From Bacillota bacterium (GTDB taxonomy: Bacteria; Bacillota; Clostridia; Lachnospirales; Lachnospiraceae), in the NCBI GenBank assembly GCA_023416695.1, contig JAEZGY010000032.1, positions 1-8,280 on the forward strand: DNA of 8,280 bases. Reading direction: 5' to 3'. Under the pieces are notes generated by a model, which was not told the origin of the DNA, did no database searches, and saw nothing but the letters and a program-made list of their open reading frames with translations. The position numbers and the translations under genes are program-made. Shown here one piece after another: positions 1-7,152 of this stretch (positions are counted from its first letter, which is position 1; every line of letters starts with the position of its first letter).

Positions 1-55
1 TAGTCGCAACTAGTAAATCAGTTACACCGACAACTTCATATTGTACATAATAAAG

Positions 56-234
56 CTTTATTGGTAGAGGCGCAAACCTTATAAGTAAACTACTGGATGT
101 GTTGGGGCATAGAAGAAGGTAGTGGAAAGGAAAGTTTGCCGAAGGTAAGATAACCCGAATTATCGATCCTGGGCATATAGTTAACAGCTATATGACTGTC
201 ATCATAAGATAATGTGATGGAGTGCTACCTAAAG
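56..234 (+). promoter_or_regulatory. Lysine riboswitch (L-box) aptamer
   Basis: This leader RNA binds lysine and controls the dapA-dapB operon. The conserved L-box blocks are present in order: GGTAGAGGCGC (63-73), AAGTA (84-87 region), GGAAAGG (124-130), GCCGAAG (138-144), CTGGGC (169-174), GACTGTCA (194-201) and TGGAGTGCTACC (218-229). All five helices can be drawn: P1 63-67/225-229, extended by 56-60/230-234 across a two-base bulge; P2 72-77/134-139 with its upper stem 89-93/119-123; P3 149-153/160-164; P4 174-180/188-194; P5 201-205/214-218. GGGG at 104-107 in the P2 loop can kiss CCC at 154-156 in the P3 loop, as in known lysine riboswitches. The promoter must lie within the first 55 bases; CATAAT at 46-51 is a possible -10, but no good -35 is visible. 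Confidence 0.96.
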
Positions 235-298
235 AATGTTCTTCAGTATGTATTGAGGATAATTATCTTTAGGGTCGACTCTTGTGTCGGCTTTTTTT
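228..298 (+). terminator. Riboswitch expression platform: antiterminator and intrinsic terminator
   Basis: The terminator stem is GTCGAC (274-279) with GTCGGC (286-291) around a six-base loop. It is followed by seven T (292-298) and can be lengthened by AGG (271-273) pairing with the first T residues. A competing eight-base helix forms between CCTAAAGA (228-235) and TCTTTAGG (266-273). Its 5' strand uses bases of the aptamer P1 helix and its 3' strand uses the base of the terminator. The three structures therefore compete, which predicts that lysine-stabilised P1 releases 266-273 and favours termination. The off-switch direction is inferred from this geometry and matches the known behaviour of L-box leaders before biosynthetic genes. 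Confidence 0.82.
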
Positions 299-318
299 AT
301 TTTGAAGGAGGGTTTTAT

Positions 319-1209
319 ATGGCTATTTTTAGTGGTGCAGGTGTTGCAATAGTCACACCTATGAAAGAAAATGGGAAAGTGAACTATGAGACTTTTGAAA
401 AACTAATTGATTTTCAAATTGATAATGGTACAGATGCTATAGTTGTTTGTGGAACTACTGGTGAGGCATCTACCCTAACTCATGAAGAACATTTGGAGTG
501 TATAAGGTTTACAGTAGAGAAGACAAAGAAAAGAGTGCCTGTAATAGCGGGAACTGGTTCTAACTGTACGGATACTGCTATTTATCTATCAAAAGAGGCA
601 GAAAAACATGGGGCGGATGGAATCCTAGTGGTTACGCCATACTATAATAAGGCTACTCAGGCTGGATTAAAGAAACATTTTACCATGGTGGCAAGCAATG
701 TAGATGTCCCAATTGTTTTATATAACATTCCTGGAAGAACTGGTTGTGCCATGGCAGTAGATACCATAGCAAGCTTAATAAAAGAGGTAGATAACATTGT
801 TGCAGTAAAGGAAGCTACAGGAAATATCTCTTTTGTAGCGGAGTTAATGGCAGCAACCCATGGAGAAGTAGATGTTTATTCTGGAAATGATGATCAGATA
901 GTTCCTATTTTGTCTTTAGGAGGTAAGGGTGTTATTTCAGTTTTATCAAATATTCTTCCAAAGGAAACTCATAATATTGTAGAACTATATAACAAAGGTG
1001 AGATAGTAGCTAGTAGGGAACTTCAACTTAAATATATTCCGCTCATCAGCGCTCTATTTTCAGAGGTCAATCCAATTCCGGTCAAAAAAGCATTACAGAG
1101 AATTGGATTTGAAGTTGGACCACTTCGCATGCCACTTACAGAAATGGAACCACAAAACGAGAAGAAGCTAGTAGAGGCTATGATTCAGGCTGGCATGACG
1201 ATTCGCTAA
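319..1209 (+). CDS. dapA: 4-hydroxy-tetrahydrodipicolinate synthase (DapA)
   Basis: DapA condenses pyruvate with aspartate 4-semialdehyde, the first committed step to diaminopimelate and lysine in the cytoplasm. The 296-residue product has the usual family length and forms a TIM barrel. Visible motifs are GTTGE (45-49) with the substrate-binding Thr pair 46/47, PYYNK (107-111) with Tyr109, YNIPGRT (135-141) with catalytic Tyr135 and carboxylate-binding Arg140, and AVKEATG (162-168) with Schiff-base Lys164. The start is ATG 319, preceded by GAAGGAGG (304-311) at seven bases. The frame stays open upstream to 214, but that stretch is riboswitch and terminator, so a longer protein is rejected. 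The gene sits directly behind the lysine leader and 98 bp before dapB with no terminator between, so the two are probably cotranscribed. Identification is close to certain. Confidence 0.97.
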   Translation: MAIFSGAGVAIVTPMKENGKVNYETFEKLIDFQIDNGTDAIVVCGTTGEASTLTHEEHLECIRFTVEKTKKRVPVIAGTGSNCTDTAIYLSKEAEKHGADGILVVTPYYNKATQAGLKKHFTMVASNVDVPIVLYNIPGRTGCAMAVDTIASLIKEVDNIVAVKEATGNISFVAELMAATHGEVDVYSGNDDQIVPILSLGGKGVISVLSNILPKETHNIVELYNKGEIVASRELQLKYIPLISALFSEVNPIPVKKALQRIGFEVGPLRMPLTEMEPQNEKKLVEAMIQAGMTIR

Positions 1210-1307
1210 TAGAATAACGAGTACATATAGATAAGATTTTAGAAAGTTCATAAGATTATTATAAGAAAAGATATACTAGTATAGAGTAGATAGGAGAGGT
1301 TGATAAA

Positions 1308-2063
1308 ATGGTAAGAATAATTATTCGTGGCTGTAATGGTCATATGGGGCAGGTGATATCAGAGCTGGTTAGGCAGGATTCAGATTGTGAGATAGTTGCC
1401 GGCATTGATGTATTCAACAACAGAAGCAATCCTTATCCAGTGTTTGAATCTTTAGCAGATTGCCATATTACAGCAGATGTAGTAATTGATTTTGCCAGTG
1501 TGGTAGGGATTGATGCATTTCTAGCTGAAGCTGTTGAAAAGAATCTTCCAATAGTGCTATGTACTACAGGGTTAAGTGAAGAACAGCTGGCATTAGTACA
1601 AGAGACCTCTTCCTATATCCCTATTTTAAAATCTGCCAACATGTCCTTAGGTGTCAATACGTTATTTAAATTAGTGCAAGAGGCTGCTAAGGTGCTAGCA
1701 CACGCAGGATTTGATATTGAAATTGTTGAGAAACACCATAACAAGAAGGTGGATGCGCCATCTGGTACAGCCTTAGCGATTGCTGATGCTATCAATGAAG
1801 CGATGAATAATCAATATGAATATATATTTGATCGATCCCACAAACGTAAGGCAAGGGAGAAAAAGGAACTTGGTATTAGTGCAGTACGTGGGGGCACTAT
1901 AGTTGGAGAACACGAAGTTATTTTTGCTGGAACTGATGAGGTAGTAGAATTTAAGCATACTGCATACTCTAAAGCAATATTTGCAAAAGGTGCAATTTCT
2001 GCAGCTAAGTTTTTGCTAGGGAATAAGCCTGGTATGTATACAATGCATGATGTTATTGGTTAG
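1308..2063 (+). CDS. dapB: 4-hydroxy-tetrahydrodipicolinate reductase (DapB)
   Basis: DapB reduces the DapA product to tetrahydrodipicolinate with NAD(P)H. The protein has 251 residues, normal for the family. The N-terminal Rossmann domain opens with GCNGHMG (8-14), a variant of the usual GxxGxMG loop, and CTTG (85-88) corresponds to the GTTG cofactor loop. The C-terminal domain carries EKHHNKKVDAPSGTA (141-155): His143 and Lys147 align with the catalytic His159 and Lys163 of E. coli, and SGTA binds the substrate. VRGGTIVGEHEV further on is also typical. ATG 1308 follows AGGAGAGG (1292-1299) by eight bases. A TATACT at 1272-1277 could be a -10 but lacks a convincing -35, so expression most likely comes from the riboswitch-controlled transcript. 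The terminator after the gene ends the unit. Confidence 0.96.
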   Translation: MVRIIIRGCNGHMGQVISELVRQDSDCEIVAGIDVFNNRSNPYPVFESLADCHITADVVIDFASVVGIDAFLAEAVEKNLPIVLCTTGLSEEQLALVQETSSYIPILKSANMSLGVNTLFKLVQEAAKVLAHAGFDIEIVEKHHNKKVDAPSGTALAIADAINEAMNNQYEYIFDRSHKRKAREKKELGISAVRGGTIVGEHEVIFAGTDEVVEFKHTAYSKAIFAKGAISAAKFLLGNKPGMYTMHDVIG

Positions 2064-2093
2064 TAGAAGCCGTTGGTAAGATAGATAAAAGTT

Positions 2094-2137
2094 AACGCCT
2101 TTGGATAAATGAAATTCATTTATCTGAAGGTGTTTTT
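2094..2137 (+). terminator. Intrinsic terminator of the dapA-dapB operon
   Basis: AACGCCTT (2094-2101) pairs with AAGGTGTT (2127-2134), with one G-T wobble. The stem continues through two wobbles into GATAAATG (2104-2111) paired with CATTTATC (2117-2124). This gives about 18 pairs around a short loop, ending in a run of five T (2133-2137). It lies 30 bases after the dapB stop and separates the lysine genes from the ABC operon. Confidence 0.88.
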
Positions 2138-2156
2138 CATAAAATGAAACATTATG

Positions 2157-2184
2157 TTGTATTATGGTGCGAATATAGTATAAA
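2157..2184 (+). promoter_or_regulatory. Candidate vegetative promoter of the ABC operon
   Basis: TTGTAT (2157-2162) and TATAAA (2179-2184) are spaced by 16 bases, close to the housekeeping sigma consensus (the -10 matches at five of six positions, the -35 at three). Transcription would begin near 2191, leaving a leader of about 80 bases before the TTG start at 2273. The site follows the dapB terminator, where a new promoter is expected. No operator or riboswitch is recognisable in the leader. Confidence 0.45.
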
Positions 2185-2205
2185 ATGTTCACAGAAAATA
2201 CTTAT

Positions 2206-2219
2206 ATTATTATTATTAT
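2206..2219 (+). repeat. Short ATT tandem repeat in the ABC operon leader
   Basis: Four and two-thirds copies of ATT run from 2206 to 2219. The tract lies in the presumed 5' leader between the candidate promoter and the ribosome binding site. It may simply reflect high AT content. Confidence 0.6.
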
Positions 2220-2272
2220 GTTATAAAGGTAATGTGTCTATTTAATACATATGTAATGAAGGAGGAATCACG

Positions 2273-3247
2273 TTGATTGAGGTTAAAAATCTTGTGAAGA
2301 GGTATGGGAATTATCTAGCGGTTGATAATATTAGCTTCACAGTGGAAAAGGGAGAAATTGTTGGTTTTTTAGGACCAAATGGTGCTGGTAAGTCAACAAC
2401 CATGAATGTTATGACTGGATATCTGTCGGCTACAGAGGGGTCTGTTGTGATTGATGAGTATGACATTTTTGATGAACCTGAGGAAGCAAAAAAACTGATT
2501 GGATATTTACCTGAACAACCACCCGTTTATATGGATATGACAGTTGTGGAGTATCTTGAGTTTGTAGCATCTCTTAAATCTGTAGACCGTAAGGTTCGCA
2601 AAGCTCAGATTAATGAGATACTGGAGGATACGAAACTTGTGGAAGTTAAGGGGAGACTGATTCGTCACCTTTCTAAAGGCTACAGACAAAGAGTGGGTAT
2701 TGCAGGTGCTCTTGTAGGTTATCCAGAGCTTATAATTCTGGATGAGCCAACAGTTGGATTAGATCCAAAACAAATTATTGAGATTCGTGATCTGATTCGT
2801 AAGCTAAGTAAGAAACATACTATTATTTTGAGTTCTCATATCCTTTCAGAGATTAGTGCTGTATGTGAGAGAATTATTATTATAAATAGAGGTAAAGTGG
2901 TTGCAGATGCTACACCTGAACAGCTATCTGAGGAGGCTAATAAGAATCCTGGACTAAAGTTATCTGTAAAAGGCTCTTTAGACAAGGTAAAAGGAATCCT
3001 GAGTAAACTAGATACAATTGATTACATAGATGAAGAGGCACAGGATGGCGAACTCTGTAGCATGATGATATATACCAGAGAAAAGTATGATATCCGGGAA
3101 GAGGTGTTTGGACTTCTTGCAAAGGAAGGTCTTCCTATTTATGAAATGAAATTACAAACCTTATCTTTAGAAGATATTTTCCTAAACTTAACCCAGGAGA
3201 ATAGTTACTTTAGTGAGGAAGATGAGAATGGGAAGGAGGACAAATAA
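2273..3247 (+). CDS. ABC transporter ATPase, GldA-like / ABC-2 type
   Basis: This is the cytoplasmic motor of the transporter built with the next three genes. The 324-residue protein has a full nucleotide-binding domain: Walker A GPNGAGKST (34-42), Q-loop Gln82 in PEQPPVY, signature LSKGYRQR (133-140), Walker B LIILDEP (153-159) with catalytic Glu158, D-loop GLDP (162-165) and switch His189. Every key residue is intact, so it should be active. About 100 further residues (roughly 220-324) form a C-terminal domain of the kind found in ABC-2 and GldA-type ATPases; its last codons overlap the next gene's ribosome binding site. The start is a TTG at 2273, seven bases after AAGGAGG (2259-2265); it puts the protein at the usual MIEVKNLVKRYG beginning, and no in-frame ATG fits. 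The ATPase family is certain, the substrate unknown. Confidence 0.95.
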   Translation: MIEVKNLVKRYGNYLAVDNISFTVEKGEIVGFLGPNGAGKSTTMNVMTGYLSATEGSVVIDEYDIFDEPEEAKKLIGYLPEQPPVYMDMTVVEYLEFVASLKSVDRKVRKAQINEILEDTKLVEVKGRLIRHLSKGYRQRVGIAGALVGYPELIILDEPTVGLDPKQIIEIRDLIRKLSKKHTIILSSHILSEISAVCERIIIINRGKVVADATPEQLSEEANKNPGLKLSVKGSLDKVKGILSKLDTIDYIDEEAQDGELCSMMIYTREKYDIREEVFGLLAKEGLPIYEMKLQTLSLEDIFLNLTQENSYFSEEDENGKEDK

Positions 3248-3249
3248 TT

Positions 3250-4113
3250 ATGTTAGCAATTTATAAAAAAGAGATTCGTTCCTATTTTACTACCATGATC
3301 GGCTTTATCTATGCTGCTTTATTTTTGGCAGTGATAGGAATCTATTTCGTAGTGTATAACATACAAAATAGCTTATCTAAATTTGAATATGTGTTAGCGG
3401 ATATCAGATTTTTATTTGTCATTTTGATACCAATACTTACTATGCGTTTAATTGCAGAGGAAAAGAAACAGAAGACAGACCAGCTTTTACTAACCTCTCC
3501 AATTTCTATTTCAAGGATTGTAGTAGGAAAATATCTGGCTGCCTATACGATGTACCTATTACCTCTAGCTGTAACTGTTTTATACCCATTAATTATTGCA
3601 CAATATGGTGTTGTGAATTATGCCACTGCTTATGGTGCATTGTTAGGATTTGCATTATTAGGAGCTACCTATATGTCATTAGGATTGTTTGTATCCTCAG
3701 TGACAGAAAATCAGGTAATCGCATTGATTGTTACAGCAATTGCATTATTAATCAATCAAATTATGCCAGGAATTGCAGGAATGATACCAAGTGATTATAG
3801 AACGGCTTGGATAGTGATTGCGGCGTTTGTTATTTTGGTTTGCTTGATAGCACAACTTGCCATGCATAATATATTTGTAACCTTTGCTGTAGGCATAATA
3901 GGAGAGACTGTTGCAGCTATCATTTATTTCGTAAAACCTTCTCTATATGATGGAATAGTAGCAAAGATTCTTGATGTTTTTTCCATAAGTGCAAAATACG
4001 ATAATTTTGCAAGTGGTATCTTAGATATTAACGCAGTGCTCTATTTCTTTAGCTTAATTGGAATGTTCCTATTGCTTACGATTCAAGTTATTAAAAAGAA
4101 GAGATGGAACTAG
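3250..4113 (+). CDS. ABC-2 type membrane permease, GldF-like
   Basis: This is the membrane-spanning subunit of the transporter. It has 287 residues and very hydrophobic segments at about 17-36, 51-68, 95-117, 128-150, 155-175, 187-204, 208-228 and 262-281, giving six to eight helices. It begins with a cytoplasmic KKEIRSYF (6-13), common in ABC-2 permeases. Between the second and third helices is RLIAEEKKQKTDQLLLTSPI (66-85), the cytoplasmic coupling region typical of this family. Near the C-terminus, KYDNFASGILDINAVLYFFS resembles the conserved end of GldF-type permeases. ATG 3250 lies two bases after the ATPase stop, with AAGGAGG at 3233-3239 inside the ATPase gene. The protein ends KKKRWN, a positive cytoplasmic tail. 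Assignment to ABC-2 permeases is firm; the GldF-like label rests mainly on its neighbours. Confidence 0.9.
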   Translation: MLAIYKKEIRSYFTTMIGFIYAALFLAVIGIYFVVYNIQNSLSKFEYVLADIRFLFVILIPILTMRLIAEEKKQKTDQLLLTSPISISRIVVGKYLAAYTMYLLPLAVTVLYPLIIAQYGVVNYATAYGALLGFALLGATYMSLGLFVSSVTENQVIALIVTAIALLINQIMPGIAGMIPSDYRTAWIVIAAFVILVCLIAQLAMHNIFVTFAVGIIGETVAAIIYFVKPSLYDGIVAKILDVFSISAKYDNFASGILDINAVLYFFSLIGMFLLLTIQVIKKKRWN

Positions 4114-4115
4114 GA

Positions 4116-4122
4116 AAGGAGG
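4116..4122 (+). promoter_or_regulatory. Ribosome binding site that sets the GldG-like start at TTG 4131
   Basis: AAGGAGG at 4116-4122 lies eight bases before TTG 4131. An in-frame ATG at 4104 overlaps the end of the permease gene, but it has no Shine-Dalgarno sequence at a workable distance, and this strong site lies downstream of it. TTG 4131 is therefore preferred, giving 540 rather than 549 residues. The ATPase gene of the same operon uses the same arrangement. Confidence 0.75.
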
Positions 4123-4130
4123 AGATTAGA

Positions 4131-5753
4131 TTGGGCGAGAACAGGGAGCAAGAAAAAATAGCTATTGTAATTGATGGAAAAAAATCCGAGAAAAAAGACA
4201 CAAAGCATGGTAATCATAAATTGAGTGTAGAAAAGAAACCTCTTAAGGATAGAATGAAGGAGCAATTTACTAGCAAGAAGTTTCGTGGCGGAGCATTTAG
4301 TAGTATATTTATTGTATTTATTCTAGTGGCTGTTGTATTGGTGAATATGATTGTAGGTCAATTTGATTTACAGGTTGATGTTACAGAAGAGAGCACTTAT
4401 ACATTGACAGATCAAACAAAACAAGTGGTAGAGAATGTAAAAGATGATGTTACCATCTACTATATTGTTGAAAATGGAAAAGAAGCAAAACTCTTTAAAA
4501 ATATTGTAGATAAATATGAGGAATTATCGGACAAAGTAAAGGTTGTTTATAAAGATCCAGTACTTTATCCTAATTTTGCAACTCAATATACAGGGGCAGG
4601 AACAGAGGTAAATAGTAATAGTATTGTAGTAGTTAGTGAAACTACAAAAAAATACAAATACATACCGTTTAACCAGATGTATGACCTTGACTACTCAAAA
4701 GTGTATACAGGTGAGGCAACGAATCCAGAAACTACTGCAATCGATGTAGAGGGGCAAATCACTGCTGCAATACAAGTGGTAACCAATGAAAATAAGAGCA
4801 AGATTTATGTGGTGAATGGCCACGGAGAATCTACCATAAGTGACTATTTAAAGAATGAGTTTGAAAAGCTTGGTGCAGAGACGGAGTTTCTTAATATTAG
4901 AAATATCGGTCAATCCGAGGAAGATACAACTGGCGGCCTTTCTAACATAGCAGAAGATACAGATGCTGTTGGAATTCCAGAAGACTGTGATGTTTTATAT
5001 ATTTGTGGACCAAATACAGATTATTCAAAGGGTGAAGTTGAGGCTATCAAATCCTATATGCAGGGTGGCGGAAAAGTGGTTATTATGTTGGATTTTGTTG
5101 CTAAGGCAATGACTAATTTTAATAGCCTGTTAGAGTATTATGGACTTAAGGTAATTGAAGGTGTGGTAATGGAAAACAGTACCCATAGCCGAGGCAATAT
5201 TCCATATATGTCATATGCAGATGTTGTAAATGAAAACGATATTACAATCGGGATAAATAATAGTACCAACCCAATTATGATGCCTTATGCTGTAGGTATT
5301 CAAGAAGCAAAACCTAGAAATACTGTAACCGTAGCAAAACTTTTAAGCACTTCAAGTGATGCTTATTGTAAAACCGGTGATCCGTCTAGTATTACTACCT
5401 TTGAGAAGGAAGAAACGGATGTTTTAGGACCATTTATATCGGCAGCGCTTGTAACAGATGTATATAATGGAGAAACTGGTAAGATGGTAGTATTCTCTTC
5501 TGAGTTTGTGTCAAATGATGAGTATGTACAAGATAGAAGTTCTGGTAATGTAACATTAATTAATAACACCATATCTTATCTTGCTGGACAAACAACAGGA
5601 TTATCCATCCCTAAGAGAAGTATGAGAGAGACTTATGTAAATACCACAGATGCCAATACTGTATTCTATACTATTGTGTTGATTATAGCATTGCCTATTA
5701 TCTTATTGACCGCTGGTTTCCTTATTTGGTATATGAGAAGGAGGAGAGCTTAA
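4131..5753 (+). CDS. GldG-type ABC transporter auxiliary protein
   Basis: This membrane-anchored extracytoplasmic partner of the ABC transporter resembles GldG, with the ABC-transporter auxiliary (GIFT-type) domain. Counting from TTG 4131 it has 540 residues. A charged, Lys-rich cytoplasmic stretch (1-56) is followed by a helix (57-76), a large outer domain (about 77-510), a second helix (512-535) and a positive RRRRA tail. Family hallmarks are DVTEESTYTLTDQT (83-96), NGHGE (229-233), the CGPNTDYSKGEVEAI segment (292-306), GGGKVVIMLD (312-321) and a late VVFSSEF strand. Cysteines are at 286, 292 and 413. The C-terminal Arg codons also form the ribosome binding site of the next gene. The family's biochemical role is not established; a structural or substrate-binding part of the transporter is an inference. 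The roughly 56-residue N-terminal extension before the first helix looks long for the family. Confidence 0.85.
   Translation: MGENREQEKIAIVIDGKKSEKKDTKHGNHKLSVEKKPLKDRMKEQFTSKKFRGGAFSSIFIVFILVAVVLVNMIVGQFDLQVDVTEESTYTLTDQTKQVVENVKDDVTIYYIVENGKEAKLFKNIVDKYEELSDKVKVVYKDPVLYPNFATQYTGAGTEVNSNSIVVVSETTKKYKYIPFNQMYDLDYSKVYTGEATNPETTAIDVEGQITAAIQVVTNENKSKIYVVNGHGESTISDYLKNEFEKLGAETEFLNIRNIGQSEEDTTGGLSNIAEDTDAVGIPEDCDVLYICGPNTDYSKGEVEAIKSYMQGGGKVVIMLDFVAKAMTNFNSLLEYYGLKVIEGVVMENSTHSRGNIPYMSYADVVNENDITIGINNSTNPIMMPYAVGIQEAKPRNTVTVAKLLSTSSDAYCKTGDPSSITTFEKEETDVLGPFISAALVTDVYNGETGKMVVFSSEFVSNDEYVQDRSSGNVTLINNTISYLAGQTTGLSIPKRSMRETYVNTTDANTVFYTIVLIIALPIILLTAGFLIWYMRRRRA
5738..5744 (+). promoter_or_regulatory. 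Ribosome binding site inside the GldG-like C-terminal Arg codons
   Basis: AAGGAGG at 5738-5744 lies eight bases before ATG 5753, whose A is the last base of the upstream TAA stop (TAATG). It decides the start of the DUF4340 gene: the in-frame TTG at 5726 lies upstream of this site and is rejected. The overlap predicts translational coupling and similar output of the two proteins. Confidence 0.85.
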
Positions 5754-7147
5754 TGGCAAAGAAGAAAAAGAAAAAATCACAAGCAATTACAATGATTGTT
5801 CTCTTTCTTGTCATTATTGCACTTGTTATCGGATATTTCATAGCAAAGGGTGTTGCAGAGAAGTCCAATAAAGAGCAGAATATTGGTGATACAAAGCTGC
5901 TTAAAGTAGACACTAGTAAAGCCAAAACCTTGAAGTATTCTCTAGGTGAGAAAGAGTATACCCTTGTAAATGAAGATGGTGTTTGGAAGGTGGAGACAGA
6001 GAAGGAACGACCTCTAGATCAAAACCTTGCTTGGCAATTGGTAAATCGTTTTGCTGATATGACCGCTACTCAAGTAGTTGCTGAAAACCAAGATAAGCTT
6101 ACCGACCTTGGATTAGCAAATCCGGCATTAACTGTTACTCTTACTTTGGAGGATGGGGCTACCTATTCTTATTCAGCAGGATCTGCTGTGGTGACCTCAG
6201 AAGGCGGTTGTTATGCAGTTGTCCAGGGCTTCCCAGGGATATATATATTACCTCATGGCTACTATACCTTGTTTAAAGAAGATCTAAATGATTTAACTCA
6301 GTTACCTACTATTACAGACATAACTTCTAATAAGATCACAAGGGTTAAGGTAGAAAAGGATAAGAAGGTACTGATTGATGTGGCTCAAAACAAAGAAACA
6401 GAGGAATGGGTAATAACCGAACCTTACAATTCTAGTGTAAGCATAGATTCTGCAAGTATGGGTATATTAACATCCTCCTATGTTACTTTTAAGTTTTTGA
6501 AAAATATTGATTATAAATGTACAGACTTTGCAAAGTATGGATTAGATACTCCTTCTTCTGAGCTGTATCTAGAATATTACACGAAAGATACCGCTTCTGG
6601 TACTATTAAGGATCATAATCTAACTATTTCTATTGGTAATACTGATGAGGATGGTGCCATTTACTATGTAAGAGTTAATGGTTCTGATAGTGTCTATACC
6701 ATGAGTTATAGTTCAATAGCAGCCTTAACAAATGTAGATGCATATAATTTTGTATTATATACTTTAGTTAATACTAATATTTCTGACCTAAAAAATGCTA
6801 CTTTTACAGCGCAAGGAAAGACCTATGAACTGGAGATTACAAAGAACAATGCAGATTCTAATACCAATGTATACAAGTTAAATGGTGTGGATAAGAAACC
6901 TTCGGATATAGGAACCTTCTACAGTAAAGTAAGGTTAATTATAATTGAAAAAGAGATAGAGAAGGAAGCAAATACCAATAACTTAGTGTTTAGTATTAAT
7001 ATTACAGATACTAATAACAAGAAGACAGCATATAACTTCTATGAGTACGATGATATCTATTATGGGGTAGAACATGAAGGCCATATTTATTTCCTTGTAG
7101 ATAAAAGCCGTGTTGATGATGCAATTACTTCTTTAGAGAATCTGTAG
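5753..7147 (+). CDS. DUF4340 protein, membrane-anchored partner of the Gld-like ABC transporter
   Basis: This protein of unknown function has 464 residues. Lys-rich MAKKKKKKSQ is followed by one hydrophobic helix (about 12-31), placing the rest outside the cell. The exterior part is rich in beta-type sequence and looks repeated. Unit one (about 47-175) has GVWKVETE, LGLANPALTVTL and a YAVV/GIYIL strand pair. Unit two (about 195-325) has EEWVITEP, YGLDTPSSELYLEY and YYVRVNGSDSVYTM. A weaker third unit (about 344-464) has NVYKLNG, LVFSINITD and YYGVEHEGHIYFLV. The YGLxxP...YYV...VY pattern is what I recognise as DUF4340, a family regularly found next to GldG-like genes. The only cysteines are Cys153 and Cys256. 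It is the last gene of the operon, with a strong terminator just after it. A-rich lysine codons near the start could be prone to slippage. Confidence 0.85.
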   Translation: MAKKKKKKSQAITMIVLFLVIIALVIGYFIAKGVAEKSNKEQNIGDTKLLKVDTSKAKTLKYSLGEKEYTLVNEDGVWKVETEKERPLDQNLAWQLVNRFADMTATQVVAENQDKLTDLGLANPALTVTLTLEDGATYSYSAGSAVVTSEGGCYAVVQGFPGIYILPHGYYTLFKEDLNDLTQLPTITDITSNKITRVKVEKDKKVLIDVAQNKETEEWVITEPYNSSVSIDSASMGILTSSYVTFKFLKNIDYKCTDFAKYGLDTPSSELYLEYYTKDTASGTIKDHNLTISIGNTDEDGAIYYVRVNGSDSVYTMSYSSIAALTNVDAYNFVLYTLVNTNISDLKNATFTAQGKTYELEITKNNADSNTNVYKLNGVDKKPSDIGTFYSKVRLIIIEKEIEKEANTNNLVFSINITDTNNKKTAYNFYEYDDIYYGVEHEGHIYFLVDKSRVDDAITSLENL

Positions 7148-7152
7148 AGATG

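Noticed and set aside
3..84. Short open frames at the left edge that might be the tail of an upstream gene
   Set aside because: They are 15-27 codons, end at 50 or 84, overlap the riboswitch and promoter area, and show no recognisable protein.
214..318. In-frame extension of dapA upstream to an ATG at 214
   Set aside because: The stretch is the end of the riboswitch aptamer plus the terminator. The encoded residues do not resemble DapA, and ATG 319 has its own strong ribosome binding site.
1273..1282. ATACTAGTAT palindrome before dapB sharing a half-site with the palindrome at 7319-7333
   Set aside because: ACTAGT also occurs at 9-14 and inside the coding sequence near 5914, and the two genes have no evident common regulation, so a shared operator is not supported.
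1613..1958. Antisense open frames of about 60 codons within dapB, and similar ones within the ABC operon
   Set aside because: They lie opposite well-identified genes, lack ribosome binding sites and family features, and are expected by chance.
2064..2272. Functional link between the lysine genes and the ABC operon
   Set aside because: A long terminator (2094-2137) and a separate candidate promoter divide them, so adjacency alone is the only evidence.
5726..5752. Earlier in-frame TTG start for the DUF4340 gene
   Set aside because: It precedes the AAGGAGG at 5738-5744, while ATG 5753 is correctly spaced from that site and begins the usual Lys-rich pre-helix segment.
2273..7147. Gliding motility as the function of the ABC operon
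   Set aside because: Only the transporter-like components are present. Other gliding genes are absent from the window, and similar ABC sets occur in non-gliding bacteria.
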